Shown in pieces: positions 53,109 to 60,378 of a stretch of 64,000 bases of DNA (positions are counted from its first letter, which is position 1; every line of letters begins with the position of its first letter). The position numbers and the translations under genes were made by a program. Under the pieces are notes generated by a model. It searched no databases and had not been told where the DNA came from. It worked only from the letters and a program-made list of their open reading frames with translations. Source of the DNA: a virus; the IMG/VR virus record IMGVR_UViG_3300008113_000108, positions 1-64,000 of that record; one strand, 5' to 3'.

Positions 53109-53417
53109 ATGCAATGGAAGTACAACGAGGAAAAGATCCTCAAAGATATTGAAGAGTATGTAGTCAGCACCTATCATGGTCACTATTGCGGTGATGAAGA
53201 TGGCTACAATGACATTCAAACAATTGATCTGATGGCAGCCAAAGGTCTTGCTGCTCCTTTCTGCCAAGCAAATATTCTCAAGTATGGCAGCCGCTATGGT
53301 GACAAGGATGGTCTTAACAAGCGGGATCTACTCAAAGTGATTCACTATGCTATGCTACTACTTCACTTTGACGCTCATTATTCTCGCACACAAAACGGTC
53401 TTCAAGAATTTAAGTGA
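53109..53417 (+). CDS. DUF3310-like (SaV-like) small protein, 102 aa
   Basis: ATG 53109 has a good Shine-Dalgarno (TTTGGAGACTTAATT); an in-frame start 54 bases upstream would cross the terminator. The C-terminal half (FCQANILKYGSRYGDKDGLNKRDLLKVIHYAMLLLHF) is one contiguous conserved region whose KYxxRxxxKxG...DLxKxxxYxxLL pattern is that of DUF3310. The family is often tied to nucleotide metabolism, without a proven reaction. It is the first gene of the clamp and clamp-loader transcription unit, and its stop lies three bases before the gp45 ATG. Confidence 0.75.
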   Translation: MQWKYNEEKILKDIEEYVVSTYHGHYCGDEDGYNDIQTIDLMAAKGLAAPFCQANILKYGSRYGDKDGLNKRDLLKVIHYAMLLLHFDAHYSRTQNGLQEFK

Positions 53418-53419
53418 TT

Positions 53420-54088
53420 ATGAAATTTTCCACCGAAACACTAAACGTTCTCAAGAACTTCTCTACCATTAACTCTTCTCTAGTTGTTAAGGCAGGAAGT
53501 GTAATTCGTACAGTTTCTCCAGTAAAGAATATTCTTGCTGAGTATACATGTACTGAAGCTTTTGAACGCAACTTTGCTCTGTATGATTTGAATGAGTTCC
53601 TTGGTGGTCTAACTCTATTCAAGGATCCTGAGTTTATCTTTGACAATGATAGCTTTGTTACTATCAAGAATGGTAGGTCTAAGGTAAAGTATTTCTTCTC
53701 GGATCCAAGTCTGATCACTAGCCCATCCGACAAACAGATTCCTATGGATGGCGAGAACGTAGAATTTGAACTCAGTGAAGAAGTTCTATCTTCGTTGCTA
53801 AAGGCAGCTAGTGTATATCAGCTAAAGGATCTCTCACTCATCAATGAAGATGGTAAGATCAATCTTGTGGTCCGTAACAAGGACAATGATACTTCAAACA
53901 GTTTCTCTGCAAAAGTAGGCGAAACCGATAAGGAGTTTGTTTTCAACTTCAAGATCGAGAACATCAAGATCATTCCTGATGTATACAAAGTTTTAGTTTC
54001 TCCACGTAATATTTCTCAGTTTATTAGTTCCAAATATAATCTTCAGTATTGGATTGCCCTTGAACCTGATTCCACCTTCGGAGGTTGA
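53420..54088 (+). CDS. 45: gp45, sliding clamp
   Basis: At 222 aa it matches T4 gp45 (228). ATG 53420 is preferred over a GTG two codons earlier. The protein has the clamp pattern: TLNVLKNFSTINSSLVVKAG, strand-rich middle (KVKYFFSDPSLI), and the C terminus LVSPRNISQFISSKYNLQYW. gp45 tethers gp43 to DNA and also activates gp55-dependent late transcription. It directly precedes the clamp loader genes gp44 and gp62. Confidence 0.94.
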   Translation: MKFSTETLNVLKNFSTINSSLVVKAGSVIRTVSPVKNILAEYTCTEAFERNFALYDLNEFLGGLTLFKDPEFIFDNDSFVTIKNGRSKVKYFFSDPSLITSPSDKQIPMDGENVEFELSEEVLSSLLKAASVYQLKDLSLINEDGKINLVVRNKDNDTSNSFSAKVGETDKEFVFNFKIENIKIIPDVYKVLVSPRNISQFISSKYNLQYWIALEPDSTFGG

Positions 54089-54092
54089 TTAA

Positions 54093-55040
54093 ATGATTCG
54101 TAATGATTTTTTGTGGGTTGAGAAGTACAGACCTCAAAAAGTAAGTGATTGCATTCTTCCTAAGGATATCAAGGAGACATTTGAAAACTTCGTAGAGCGG
54201 GGAGAAATCCCCAATCTACTTTTATGTGGTCCTCCTGGTATTGGTAAGACTACCATCGCTAAAGCACTATGTAATGAATTAGGAGTAGATTTTTATGTCA
54301 TCAACGGGTCTGATGAAGGACGATTTTTGGACACGGTACGGAACCAAGCAAAAAACTTTGCTTCGACCCTATCACTTCAAGGAACTGGTAAACACAAAGT
54401 CATCATCATTGATGAGGCAGATAACACAACCAACGACGTTCAACTCCTCCTACGGGCAAATATTGAGACGTTTCATAGCAACTGCCGATTCATCTTTACC
54501 TGCAATTACAGGAATAAGATCATTGAGCCCCTACAAAGTAGATGTGCAGTATTCGATTTCAATATCACAGGCAAAGACAAGCCAAAAGTCGCAGCAGAAT
54601 TCTTCCAGCGTATCAGGTCTATTCTTGAGGAAGAAAGTGTACAGTATGATGAAAGGGTTGTTGCAGAGGTAATCAATAAGTTTTTCCCCGATTGGCGTCG
54701 TGTTTTAAATGAACTCCAACGTTATAGTTCTGGTGGAGTAATTGACACAGGGATGCTGGCATCTGTATCAGATGTAAATATCAAAGATCTGATGCGATCT
54801 CTCAAAGAAAAGAACTTTGCTAATGTTCGTAAATGGGTTGTTGAAAATTTGGATAATGATGTGAACGCAATTATTCGTAAAATTTACACCGCAATGTACG
54901 AATCATTAGAGTCTCAATCAATACCACAGGCTGTTTTGATTTTTGCTAAATACCAATATCAAGCTGCCTTTGTTGCAGATCAAGAGATTAATACTCTGGC
55001 TTGCTTTACTGAACTGATGTGTGATTGTAAATTCAAATGA
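54093..55040 (+). CDS. 44: gp44, clamp loader large subunit
   Basis: At 315 aa it matches T4 gp44 (319). Motifs: WVEKYRPQKVSDCI at the N terminus, Walker A GPPGIGKT (46-53), DEAD in IIIDEADNTT (107-110) and the SRC Arg-finger motif (149-151). Four gp44 and one gp62 open gp45 rings on primed DNA. It overlaps the next gene by ATGA. Confidence 0.96.
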   Translation: MIRNDFLWVEKYRPQKVSDCILPKDIKETFENFVERGEIPNLLLCGPPGIGKTTIAKALCNELGVDFYVINGSDEGRFLDTVRNQAKNFASTLSLQGTGKHKVIIIDEADNTTNDVQLLLRANIETFHSNCRFIFTCNYRNKIIEPLQSRCAVFDFNITGKDKPKVAAEFFQRIRSILEEESVQYDERVVAEVINKFFPDWRRVLNELQRYSSGGVIDTGMLASVSDVNIKDLMRSLKEKNFANVRKWVVENLDNDVNAIIRKIYTAMYESLESQSIPQAVLIFAKYQYQAAFVADQEINTLACFTELMCDCKFK

Positions 55041-55324
55041 ACGTAAAACTTATTCGTATGTCCTCTGGTGAGGACTTAATTGCTAATGTAGTCAAACAAA
55101 ACTTTGATGTAATTGTTGTCGAGAATGCAATTGTTGGAGTTCCTACTGGACAGGGAACACTTGGATTTGCTCCATGGTCTCCGATGATTAGCAAAGCACA
55201 AACTGAAATCACTGTAGATAGAAAGTTTGTGGTATATATTGCTGAAGCTGATGAAGGTATTGTAGATCAATACACTCAGATGTATAGTAATATCATTACT
55301 CCAGATAAAAAAATTATTGTGTGA
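55037..55324 (+). CDS. Sm-like small protein between gp44 and gp62, 95 aa, unknown function
   Basis: ATGA overlap with gp44. The pattern MNVKLIRMSSGEDLIANVV, a hydrophobic strand (VIVVENAIVGVPT), LGFAPWSPM and YTQMYSNI parallels the products of 45627-46025 and 57504-57869: KLI-x-x-x-x-G-E, a middle conserved Trp and a terminal tyrosine-rich segment. It is likely an Sm-like fold. Its position between the two clamp-loader subunits is shared with other cyanophages to my knowledge; the function is unknown. Confidence 0.75.
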   Translation: MNVKLIRMSSGEDLIANVVKQNFDVIVVENAIVGVPTGQGTLGFAPWSPMISKAQTEITVDRKFVVYIAEADEGIVDQYTQMYSNIITPDKKIIV

Positions 55325-55328
55325 TTTC

Positions 55329-55712
55329 GTGGCAGAACTTAAAGATTATCTAAACTCCATCAATTTGTCAAAGCAAAATTTGATGGATTCTGATGAAGAA
55401 TCTGAAAGACAATATCCTCCATACATTGTCAACAGATGCTATTCTGGGTTTATAGATACTATACTTCTTGCAAATGAGATGAATTTAAATTCTCATATTG
55501 ACAAGAAGTTGCAATATGATTTTTATATAAATACTATCAGACCAAAGAAACGTTTCTCTCCTTGGCTAAAGAAAGAGAAATTAGATTCTCTGGAATGCGT
55601 CAAAGAATATTATGGGTATAGTGATGAAAAAGCTAAAACCGCTTTAAAAATTTTAACAGACGAACAACTTGAATTTATCAAATCTAAATTGAATCGTGGA
55701 GGAAGAAAATGA
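55329..55712 (+). CDS. 62: gp62, clamp loader small subunit (short)
   Basis: The GTG at 55329 (MAELKDYLNSIN) is chosen; a TTG four codons earlier overlaps the preceding gene. At 127 aa it is shorter than T4 gp62 (187), as usual in cyanophages. Family blocks are QYPPYIVNRCYSGFID, KLQYDFYINTIRPKKRFSPW and CVKEYYGYSDEKA. It completes the gp44/62 loader. Its end overlaps RegA by ATGA. Confidence 0.88.
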   Translation: MAELKDYLNSINLSKQNLMDSDEESERQYPPYIVNRCYSGFIDTILLANEMNLNSHIDKKLQYDFYINTIRPKKRFSPWLKKEKLDSLECVKEYYGYSDEKAKTALKILTDEQLEFIKSKLNRGGRK

Positions 55713-56131
55713 GCACCGATAGTGAAGTGAGTTGGGCACCAGAACAAATGGTCGAAGTCACTCTAAATGAGCCAGACGACTTTTTGAAAGTAAGAGAAAC
55801 TCTAACTCGTATTGGAGTTGCTTCTAGAAAAGAAAAGAAGCTATATCAATCTTGTCACATTCTGCATAAACAAGGTAGATATTATATCGTACATTTCAAA
55901 GAGCTTTTTGCTCTAGATGGTAAGCGAGCTAATCTATTTTTGAACGACGTTCAAAGGAAGAATCGAATTGCTCAATTACTACAGGACTGGGGACTTGTTA
56001 AGATTGTTAATCAAGATCAAGTAGCCGATGCGGCACCTCTAAGTCAAATCAAAGTTCTATCATTCAAAGACAAGAATGATTGGACTCTAGAATCCAAATA
56101 CAATATTGGAAAGAAAAAACAAGCAGAATAA
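55709..56131 (+). CDS. regA: RegA, translational repressor
   Basis: At 140 aa it compares with 122 in T4. The core VEVTLNEPDDFLKVRETLTRIG, SCHILHKQGRYYIVHFKELF and RKNRIAQLLQDWGL is the RegA fold, which binds AU-rich initiation regions and represses early mRNA translation, including clamp loader messages in T4. It follows gp62 as in T4 and is closed by a strong terminator. Confidence 0.92.
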   Translation: MSTDSEVSWAPEQMVEVTLNEPDDFLKVRETLTRIGVASRKEKKLYQSCHILHKQGRYYIVHFKELFALDGKRANLFLNDVQRKNRIAQLLQDWGLVKIVNQDQVADAAPLSQIKVLSFKDKNDWTLESKYNIGKKKQAE

Positions 56132-56138
56132 AAAGAAA

Positions 56139-56160
56139 GGGGGCATTTAGCCCCCTTTTT
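56139..56160. terminator. Bidirectional terminator between regA and the minus-strand gene
   Basis: AAAGGGGGC (from 56136) faces GCCCCCTTT with an ATTTA loop. The T-tract on the + strand (56156-56160) and the A-tract before the stem on the other side allow termination from both directions. Confidence 0.92.
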
Positions 56161-56161
56161 A

Positions 56162-56308
56162 TTATTTCATCGCCATTGCGAGTTGTGCTTGCTTAAGCCT
56201 TTCTTCTTTTTCAATTTGTTGACGAATAACTGTCAACCAGTTAGAAGCGATTTGATTTTTACGAGTTTCGGTGTCGTAATGAGCACCACGATAAGTTGCT
56301 TGTGACAT
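56162..56308 (-). CDS. YRG-motif small protein (DUF4278-like), 48 aa, minus strand
   Basis: Read on the minus strand from ATG at 56308 to TAA at 56162-56164. The start has a strong Shine-Dalgarno (AAGGAGAACCCTA). The N terminus MSQATYRGAHYDT carries the YRG-x-x-Y motif of cyanobacterial DUF4278-type proteins; the rest is a basic/acidic helix (VIRQQIEKEERLKQAQLA). It is preceded by the tandem structured leader and a late-type octamer on the minus strand. Function unknown; expression should be late. Confidence 0.75.
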   Translation of the reverse strand: MSQATYRGAHYDTETRKNQIASNWLTVIRQQIEKEERLKQAQLAMAMK

Positions 56309-56337
56309 TAGGGTTCTCCTTAGTTTTTTAGGTTAAA

Positions 56338-56426
56338 GAGCGTTCCTTCAGTCGGCTTTTGCGTCCCATTTGGGATGAACGATCCGTTCCGAGTCGGCTT
56401 ACTTCCGTCGCTATGAGCGATGAACG
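56338..56426 (-). ncRNA. Tandem structured RNA element in the minus-strand leader
   Basis: On the minus strand two about 44-46-nt units lie head to tail (56426-56381 and 56381-56338). Each opens with CGTTCATC, contains a short hairpin (TCGCT/AGCGA in unit A; TCCC/GGGA in unit B), then A-rich bases, AAGCCGACT and GGAACG. CGTTC pairs with GAACG in both units. The hairpin stems differ in sequence but keep pairing, which is covariation. The late octamer at 56433-56440 would start the RNA almost exactly at unit A. About 30 nt separate it from the Shine-Dalgarno of the YRG gene. Confidence 0.65.
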
Positions 56427-56432
56427 TATATC

Positions 56433-56440
56433 TATTTATT
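56433..56440 (-). promoter_or_regulatory. Minus-strand late promoter octamer (AATAAATA)
   Basis: On the minus strand AATAAATA, one mismatch to TATAAATA, lies immediately upstream of the tandem RNA element and downstream of the 106-aa minus-strand gene. Confidence 0.6.
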
Positions 56441-56441
56441 T

Positions 56442-56762
56442 TTAATCTCTTTGTCTCCAGTCGTCAGGTTTATCTTCTGTAAAGAAATCTACAATATCAT
56501 CCACTGTGTCGAATCCACTGATTCCTTTTCTTTCATGACCGATGCCACCAATATCAAGGGCATTTAAAAAGCCATCTAGGCTGTCCTCGGTCATATCTGG
56601 ATTTTCTGCTCGTCTCCTTGCCTGTCTGAGCATTGTGCCTGCTGTTCTATTAGCTGCAGCAAGTTTTTCCGCCCAAATCATATCAGATAATTCTACCGAC
56701 TCTCTGTTTACTATTTTATCACAAATTGCCTGAAGTCTCAGGCGATATTGAGTAGAGAGCAT
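56442..56762 (-). CDS. Minus-strand phage protein, 106 aa, unknown function
   Basis: Reads on the minus strand from ATG 56762. The N-terminal half is helical (STQYRLRLQAICDKI, VELSDMIWAEKLAAANR, MLRQARRRAEN); the C terminus is acidic and aromatic (DTVDDIVDFFTEDKPDDW). I recognise this pattern from cyanophage genomes at similar positions, without a function. A late octamer (56786-56793, minus) sits about 24 bases upstream. Together with the YRG gene it forms a late, oppositely oriented islet inside the early replication block. Confidence 0.75.
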   Translation of the reverse strand: MLSTQYRLRLQAICDKIVNRESVELSDMIWAEKLAAANRTAGTMLRQARRRAENPDMTEDSLDGFLNALDIGGIGHERKGISGFDTVDDIVDFFTEDKPDDWRQRD

Positions 56763-56785
56763 ACCGTATTGTGCAAATGCAATAA

Positions 56786-56793
56786 TATTTATT
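56786..56793 (-). promoter_or_regulatory. Minus-strand late promoter octamer (AATAAATA)
   Basis: Minus-strand AATAAATA, about 24 bp upstream of the 56762 start; one mismatch to TATAAATA. Confidence 0.6.
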
Positions 56794-56808
56794 TTCGGAA
56801 ATCCGAAC

Positions 56809-56864
56809 TGGACTTTTTGTTGGTTTCATATATATAATTGTGAAGAGATGCCTTCGGGGTCTCT
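56809..56864 (+). promoter_or_regulatory. Promoter and leader hairpin of hsp20
   Basis: A perfect TATAAT (56833-56838) has a weak TGGACT 18 bp upstream (56809-56814). The leader starts with a hairpin AGAGA...CC(TTCG)GG...TCTCT (56844-56864). The promoter faces away from the minus-strand islet. Confidence 0.6.
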
Positions 56865-56899
56865 AATAAAAACTCTCGCTTACCAAGGAGATTAAGAAG

Positions 56900-57376
56900 A
56901 TGAAATTCACCACTCAATCACTAGACTCATTTTGGAACGATTACGCTCCACTCGCTGTAGGTCTGGATGAAATGTTTAACCGACTCGATGCTATGCAGCA
57001 TTCGGTAAATGTAAACTATCCTCCCTACAACATCGTCAAGCATGACAACAGTAACTACACAATTGAAGTCGCTCTTGCAGGATTTAAACCAGAAGAGATT
57101 GAAGTCTTTACAGAACAAAACGTTCTCACAATTGCCAGCAAAGTTGAGGAACGAGATACTTCAAGACAGTATGTACACAAAGGTTTATCCAAACGTTCAT
57201 TCACCCGTAAGATTCAACTCTCAGATGAACATCGAGTATCCTCTGTAGGGTTTGAGCATGGACTACTAACTGTAGATATTGAAAGAATCATTCCAGAGCA
57301 CCAGAAGAAAACTACATGGAATATTCCTGGAGTAAAAATAGAGTCACAACTTTTAACAGAAGATTCAAATAAATAG
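56900..57376 (+). CDS. hsp20: Hsp20 small heat-shock protein
   Basis: At 158 aa it has a normal Hsp20 layout: an N-terminal arm (residues 1-38, SLDSFWNDYAPLAVGLDEMF), an alpha-crystallin domain (about 40-130; YTIEVALAGFKPEEIEVFTE, LTIASKVEERD, FTRKIQLSDEHRVSSVGFEHGLL is one continuous conserved block) and a short C-terminal tail. Hsp20 holds unfolded proteins and is common in T4-like cyanophages, where it probably protects virion or photosystem proteins. Start: AAGGAG ten bases upstream of ATG 56900. Confidence 0.93.
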   Translation: MKFTTQSLDSFWNDYAPLAVGLDEMFNRLDAMQHSVNVNYPPYNIVKHDNSNYTIEVALAGFKPEEIEVFTEQNVLTIASKVEERDTSRQYVHKGLSKRSFTRKIQLSDEHRVSSVGFEHGLLTVDIERIIPEHQKKTTWNIPGVKIESQLLTEDSNK

Positions 57377-57406
57377 AATTGGGAAATCCCCAAATATCGT
57401 CGGCAC

Positions 57407-57444
57407 AGACCCACCCTGGCAACTATCAGGGATTGGGTCTTTTT
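57407..57444 (+). terminator. Terminator after hsp20
   Basis: AGACCCA (57407-57413) pairs with TGGGTCT (57434-57440), with inner CCCT/AGGG pairs, then TTTTT. The next promoter's -35 begins three bases later. Confidence 0.88.
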
Positions 57445-57446
57445 AC

Positions 57447-57475
57447 TTGACAAGCGAGCCTGGGTATGCTACCAT
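57447..57475 (+). promoter_or_regulatory. sigma70-like extended -10 promoter for the gp43 unit
   Basis: TTGACA (57447-57452), 17 bp, TACCAT (57470-57475) preceded by TGC. It drives the small gene at 57504 and DNA polymerase. Confidence 0.82.
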
Positions 57476-57503
57476 ACATAGAGATGTTCTCCTGGAGCTT
57501 ACC

Positions 57504-57869
57504 ATGAATATTAAGCTGATTCAACTTATTAACAATGACTATATTATCTGTGAGTACGAAGAACTAGATGAAGAGCCTTCTCTTTACATGAAGAATCCTT
57601 ATCGAGTTGTGGAGCTAACCTATTGGGATTACAACGAAGACGATAAGCATTTTCCTCCAGATAATGCAGTGTTTCTGCAAACAACCGAAGAAAAAAATAT
57701 TAAAGATGAAAAAGAGATTGTTACAGTTCAGAGTGATTATGCTCAATTACTCAAGTATCCACTATTCACCAACGATACAGATATCCTGTTAAATTCTGAT
57801 AGGATCATGACAATTGTTGATCCACTTCCAGAAGTTCTAAACCTTTACGTTCAACTAATTTCTAAATGA
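57504..57869 (+). CDS. Sm-like small protein coupled to DNA polymerase, 121 aa, unknown function
   Basis: ATG 57504 has CTGGAGCTTACC upstream; a start 57 bases earlier would translate through the promoter and is rejected. The N terminus MNIKLIQLINNDYIICEYEE and the ending SDRIMTIVDPLPEVLNLYVQ parallel the proteins at 45627 and 55037. It ends in an ATGA overlap with gp43, as those are coupled to UvsW and gp44. An Sm-like fold is inferred; its role near the replisome is unknown. Confidence 0.75.
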   Translation: MNIKLIQLINNDYIICEYEELDEEPSLYMKNPYRVVELTYWDYNEDDKHFPPDNAVFLQTTEEKNIKDEKEIVTVQSDYAQLLKYPLFTNDTDILLNSDRIMTIVDPLPEVLNLYVQLISK

Positions 57870-60358
57870 GGTTTTATACCAACGTACAACTCATTCGTGA
57901 TGTAGTTCACTATCGTGGCTACAACAATGGAGTTCAGGAAATATTCCAGGACAAGTTTTCTCCTACTCTCTTTGTTCCATCCAAGAAGGAAAGTAAATAT
58001 AAAACTCTAGATGGGGAATGCGTAAGTCCTATCAAATTTGATAAGACTAATGATGCAAAAGACTTTCTCAAGAAGTATGAGGATGTAAACAACTTTGTTG
58101 TTTATGGTTACGAGAGATTTCTGTATCAATACATTGCAGATCAGTTTCCAGAAGAGGAAATCAAGTTTGATATTTCTTCAATGAAGATCGTCTCTCTTGA
58201 TATTGAGGTTGCATGTGAGAACGGGTTTCCTAATGTGGAAGCTGCTGCCGAAGAAATGCTTTGTATTACAATCAAAGATATCAATACAAAGCAACTGATT
58301 GTATGGGGTGTTCGTGAGTATGAGAACACTCGCTCAGATGTTGAGTATCGAGTATTCTGGACTGAGCAGGAAATGCTTCAAGACTTCCTGAATTGGTGGG
58401 TTCAGAATACTCCCGATGTTGTGACTGGGTGGAACGTATACCTTTACGATATTCCATACATCATGCGTAGGCTAGATAAAGTTCTATCTACAAAGCATAT
58501 GAAATCTATTTCTCCCTGGACTGTAGTGACCAATCGAGAAGTAGTAATCATGGGTAGACCACATATCATCTATGAGATTGCAGGTCTATCTGTTCTAGAC
58601 TATCTTGATCTGTATAAAAAATTCACATATACAAACCAGGAATCATATCGTCTAGATCATATTGCATTTGTTGAGCTTGGAGAAAAGAAACTAGATCACT
58701 CCGAGTTTGAAAACTTCAAAGACTTCTATACAAAAGATTGGCAGAAGTTCATTGATTATAACATTCATGACGTAGAACTTGTTGACCGCATGGATGACAA
58801 GATGAAACTGATTGAACTTGCAATCACCATGGCGTATGACGCAAAGGAGAACTTTGAAGATGTTTATTCTCAAGTAAAGACTTGGGACAATATCATCTTC
58901 AACTATCTAAAGCGTAAGCACATTGTAGTTCCTCCAAAAGTCAGTCAAAAGAAGGATTATGCATATGAAGGTGCATATGTAAAGGATCCTATTTTGGGTA
59001 AGCATGAGTGGGTGGTTTCATTTGACTTGAACTCACTGTATCCTCACCTCATCATGCAATACAATATCTCTCCTGAAACTCTTCTACAAGAGAGATTCCC
59101 AAGCATTAATGTAGATAAACTTCTCCATAAACAAATTGATACCAGTTCACTAGAATGTGCTACGGTATGTGCCAATGGAGCAATGTTTGATACTCATGAG
59201 CAAGGGTTCCTTCCCAAACTGATGGAGAAGATCTATGAAGACCGAACCATCTACAAAAAGAAGATGCTTGCTGCCAAACAGCAATACGAAAAGACTCCAA
59301 CGACGGAGTTGAAGAAAGAGATCGCCAGATGCAATAACATTCAGATGGCACGTAAGATTCAACTTAACTCTGCCTATGGTGCCATCGGAAATGAATACTT
59401 TAGGTATTTCCTGATCACCAACGCAGAAGCTATTACTCTTTCTGGTCAGCTTTCAATTCGCTGGATTGAAAACAAGATGAATGCGTATCTAAATAAAATT
59501 CTCAAGACAGATAACGAAGATTATGTTGTTGCTTCAGATACTGATTCCATCTATCTCAATATGGGTCCTTTGGTCTCTCATATATTCAAGGGAAGAGAAG
59601 CGACTACTGAGAAAATTGTCAATTTCATTGATAAGATCTGTACGGTGGAACTTGAGCCTTATATTGAAAGTTCTTACCAAGAACTGGCGAACTATGTGAA
59701 TGCATATTCCCAGAAGATGAAGATGAAACGTGAGAACATTGCAGATAAAGGAATCTGGACTGCAAAGAAACGTTACATTCTCAACGTATGGGACTCTGAG
59801 GGTGTAAGATACGAGAAACCCAAGATGAAAATCATGGGTCTTGAAACTGCACGATCCTCCACGCCATCATACTTCAGAGATAAATTGACTAAGGCATTTG
59901 AAATTATTCTGATGAAGGATAATGATGTTCTGATTGATTTCATCAATAAGGTTAAGATGGAAACTAGAAGACAAGATATTGTAGACATTTCATTCCCTCG
60001 TAGTTTGAACAATCTCAAGAAATACAAGGGATCATCTACACTGTATGCTCCAAAAACTCCAATCCAAGTCAGAGGAGCAATTCTATACAATCATCTTGTT
60101 AAAAAATTAAAGATTGCCAATAAGTATCCATATATTCAGGAAGGAGAAAAGATCAAGTTTGTATACTTGAAAACTCCTAACCCAATTCAAGAAAATGTGA
60201 TATCATATTTTCAAACACTGCCTCCAGAGTTTAATGTGCATAAGTATATTGACTTTGATATGCAGTTTTCCAAGAGCTTTCTAGAACCACTCAACTCAGT
60301 ACTAAATTCTATTGGCTGGGTTTCTGAAAGACGAGGAACACTAGAAGCATTTTTGTAA
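57866..60358 (+). CDS. 43: gp43, family B DNA polymerase
   Basis: At 830 aa it compares with 898 in T4. Exonuclease motifs: Exo I VSLDIEVA (D112, E114), Exo II TGWNVYLYDIPYI, Exo III YNIHDVELVDRM. Polymerase motifs: A SFDLNSLYPHLIMQYNI, B RKIQLNSAYGAIGNEYF, C VASDTDSIYLN (about D558, D560). All catalytic residues expected are present, so it should have synthesis and proofreading. It follows the Sm-like gene by ATGA and precedes UvsX. Confidence 0.97.
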   Translation: MRFYTNVQLIRDVVHYRGYNNGVQEIFQDKFSPTLFVPSKKESKYKTLDGECVSPIKFDKTNDAKDFLKKYEDVNNFVVYGYERFLYQYIADQFPEEEIKFDISSMKIVSLDIEVACENGFPNVEAAAEEMLCITIKDINTKQLIVWGVREYENTRSDVEYRVFWTEQEMLQDFLNWWVQNTPDVVTGWNVYLYDIPYIMRRLDKVLSTKHMKSISPWTVVTNREVVIMGRPHIIYEIAGLSVLDYLDLYKKFTYTNQESYRLDHIAFVELGEKKLDHSEFENFKDFYTKDWQKFIDYNIHDVELVDRMDDKMKLIELAITMAYDAKENFEDVYSQVKTWDNIIFNYLKRKHIVVPPKVSQKKDYAYEGAYVKDPILGKHEWVVSFDLNSLYPHLIMQYNISPETLLQERFPSINVDKLLHKQIDTSSLECATVCANGAMFDTHEQGFLPKLMEKIYEDRTIYKKKMLAAKQQYEKTPTTELKKEIARCNNIQMARKIQLNSAYGAIGNEYFRYFLITNAEAITLSGQLSIRWIENKMNAYLNKILKTDNEDYVVASDTDSIYLNMGPLVSHIFKGREATTEKIVNFIDKICTVELEPYIESSYQELANYVNAYSQKMKMKRENIADKGIWTAKKRYILNVWDSEGVRYEKPKMKIMGLETARSSTPSYFRDKLTKAFEIILMKDNDVLIDFINKVKMETRRQDIVDISFPRSLNNLKKYKGSSTLYAPKTPIQVRGAILYNHLVKKLKIANKYPYIQEGEKIKFVYLKTPNPIQENVISYFQTLPPEFNVHKYIDFDMQFSKSFLEPLNSVLNSIGWVSERRGTLEAFL

Positions 60359-60378
60359 ATTATTATTAGGAGTTAATC

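Noticed and set aside
57447-57503. Upstream start for the Sm-like gene before gp43
   Set aside because: The extra codons are the TTGACA-17-TACCAT promoter itself; ATG 57504 has a Shine-Dalgarno.
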